NCBI RefSeq assembly: GCF_039729195.1
Contig: NZ_CP155796.1
Span: forward strand, 3,472,001-3,536,000
Source of the DNA: Mycobacterium sp. DL
GTDB lineage: Bacteria > Actinomycetota > Actinomycetes > Mycobacteriales > Mycobacteriaceae
Length of the DNA stretch: 64,000 bases
Reading direction: 5' to 3'
The notes under the pieces were generated by a model that searched no databases, was not told the DNA's origin, and saw nothing but the letters and a program-made list of their open reading frames with translations. A program made the position numbers and the translations under genes. Each line of letters opens with the position of its first letter. The first letter of the stretch is position 1. Shown here in pieces: positions 63,187 to 64,000 of this stretch.

Positions 63187-64000
63187 TCAGTCCTCCAAAC
63201 CCAGATCCTTGCGGAACCGCCGCATCCCGTCGACCTTGTCGTCGAGGGATCCGTCGGGTCCGCTGTAGAACATCCACGGCATCGTGATGATGCCGGTGAT
63301 CCCGCCTGCCTCGGCCCGCGCGTAGTGCTCGGGGGTGAAAGCATCGGTCAGCGGGGTGATGACCTCGAAACCGTCCATGGAGAGCCCCTTTTCGGACCGC
63401 AACTCCCGCAACACGGAAATGCGCTCCAACGCTTTGTCGGTCGTGATGAGATCCCCGATCCAGCCGTCGTGGCGCGCGGCGCGGCGCAGCGCGATGTCCG
63501 ACAACCCGCCGACGTAGACCGGGATGCGCGGCGGCGTCGGCTCCATCTCCATGCGCGGGGCGGTGTAGAACTCGCCGGAGAACTCCGTCCATCCCGGCGA
63601 CCACAACGCCTTCATCAAGTCGAGCATCTCGTCGGTGCGCTTGCCTCGCCGTTCGAACTGCTGGCCGAGTAACTCGAATTCCTCGCGGCACCAGCCGACA
63701 CCGATGCCGAGTTCCAACCGGCCGTCAGCCAGAACTGCTGCCGTACCAATTGATTTCGCCGCCGAGTACGGATCACGCATCGCCGGCAGGTACACCGTCG
63801 TCACGAAGCGCAGCCGCGTGGTCGCCAACGCGATCGCCCCGATCATCACCCAGGGGTCCGGCCAGTCGGTGAACGCCTCCCACCGCCTGCTGCCGTCCTT
63901 GGTGTAGGGATACGGGGTCTGCAGCGTCTCGAGGTTGATGACGTGGTCGGGGATCGCCATGCCGTGGTAGCCGAGATCATCTGCCGCCTTGGCGATCTCC
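63187..64000 (-). CDS. LLM-class F420-dependent oxidoreductase (start outside the window)
   Basis: The C-terminal 271 residues of a luciferase-like (TIM-barrel) oxidoreductase. Visible: GYHGMAIPDHV, IALATTRLRFVTTVYLPAMRDPYSAAKSIGTAAVLADGRLELGIGVGWCREEFELLG, and IPVYVGGLSDIALRRAARHDGWIGD. The frame is open to the edge, reading EIAKAADDLGYHG before the first internal ATG, so the true start lies beyond position 64000. F420 use is inferred from the mycobacterial family. The stop is 3 bases from the end of the convergent propeller gene. Confidence 0.9.
   Translation of the reverse strand, partial: EIAKAADDLGYHGMAIPDHVINLETLQTPYPYTKDGSRRWEAFTDWPDPWVMIGAIALATTRLRFVTTVYLPAMRDPYSAAKSIGTAAVLADGRLELGIGVGWCREEFELLGQQFERRGKRTDEMLDLMKALWSPGWTEFSGEFYTAPRMEMEPTPPRIPVYVGGLSDIALRRAARHDGWIGDLITTDKALERISVLRELRSEKGLSMDGFEVITPLTDAFTPEHYARAEAGGITGIITMPWMFYSGPDGSLDDKVDGMRRFRKDLGLED

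Overview
The window is a GC-rich actinobacterial chromosome segment. Gene content and order point to a mycobacterium, most likely a rapid grower (Mycolicibacterium-like). From memory of the M. tuberculosis map, almost every gene matches, in order, the stretch Rv2164c to Rv2220 (glnA1). The differences are a few missing genes, one insertion sequence and a different insert where that genome has an adenylate cyclase. Species assignment is inference; the synteny rests on protein-level recognition only.

Layout. 1-2.5 kb: start of the division/cell-wall cluster on the minus strand (FtsL-like protein, rsmH, mraZ with its operator) and a DUF3040 membrane protein. 2.7-21.5 kb: envelope lipoglycan region with lppM, idsA2, mptA, PknL and its substrate, aroG, RNase AS, mptC, a PlsC-type acyltransferase, an ArsA/Get3-like ATPase with two SRPBCC proteins, fadD15, pimB', a secreted HExxH protein, ripC and a small Cys-rich protein. 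21.6-33.3 kb: a DnaQ-UvrC fusion nuclease, trpD, then the cytochrome bcc-aa3 genes (ctaE-qcrC-qcrA-qcrB and, on the other strand, ctaC-ctaF-mmpS3-DUF2561). A complete IS481-family element lies between the two respiratory blocks. 33.5-43.7 kb: asnB, adoK, a membrane protein, erpA, glycerate kinase, DUF3043, cobT-cobS, and gcvT-ilvE. 43.7-46.1 kb: an accessory two-gene unit, a membrane acyltransferase-3 and a separate SGNH lipoprotein, behind a near-consensus IdeR iron box. 46.1-57.1 kb: pepB, ephD, dlaT, a TIGR01777 epimerase, lipB, lipA, DUF4191, an RDD protein and glnA1. 57.2-64 kb: accessory genes, namely a MarR/FAD-monooxygenase divergent pair, DoxX, a 1182-residue secreted seven-bladed propeller with six cadherin/VCBS-like repeats, and an LLM oxidoreductase running off the window.

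How the genes work together. IdsA2 (prenyl precursors), PimB', MptA and MptC are all linked to phosphatidylinositol mannoside, lipomannan and lipoarabinomannan synthesis. The cta/qcr genes encode the III-IV respiratory supercomplex. DlaT with LipB and LipA forms a lipoate-dependent dehydrogenase module. RsmH, MraZ, the FtsL-like protein, RipC and AsnB act in division and peptidoglycan metabolism.

Most notable signals: (1) three tandem copies of the stop-codon region after both pepB and glnA1, with unit lengths that put a stop in all three frames; (2) the iron-box-controlled split acyltransferase/SGNH pair; (3) an IS481-type element whose transposase uses a stop codon lying in the duplicated target and whose ribosome-binding site can be buried in a 14-bp stem; (4) many genes that look leaderless. 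No tRNA, rRNA or CRISPR array was found. No gap between genes exceeds 300 bases.
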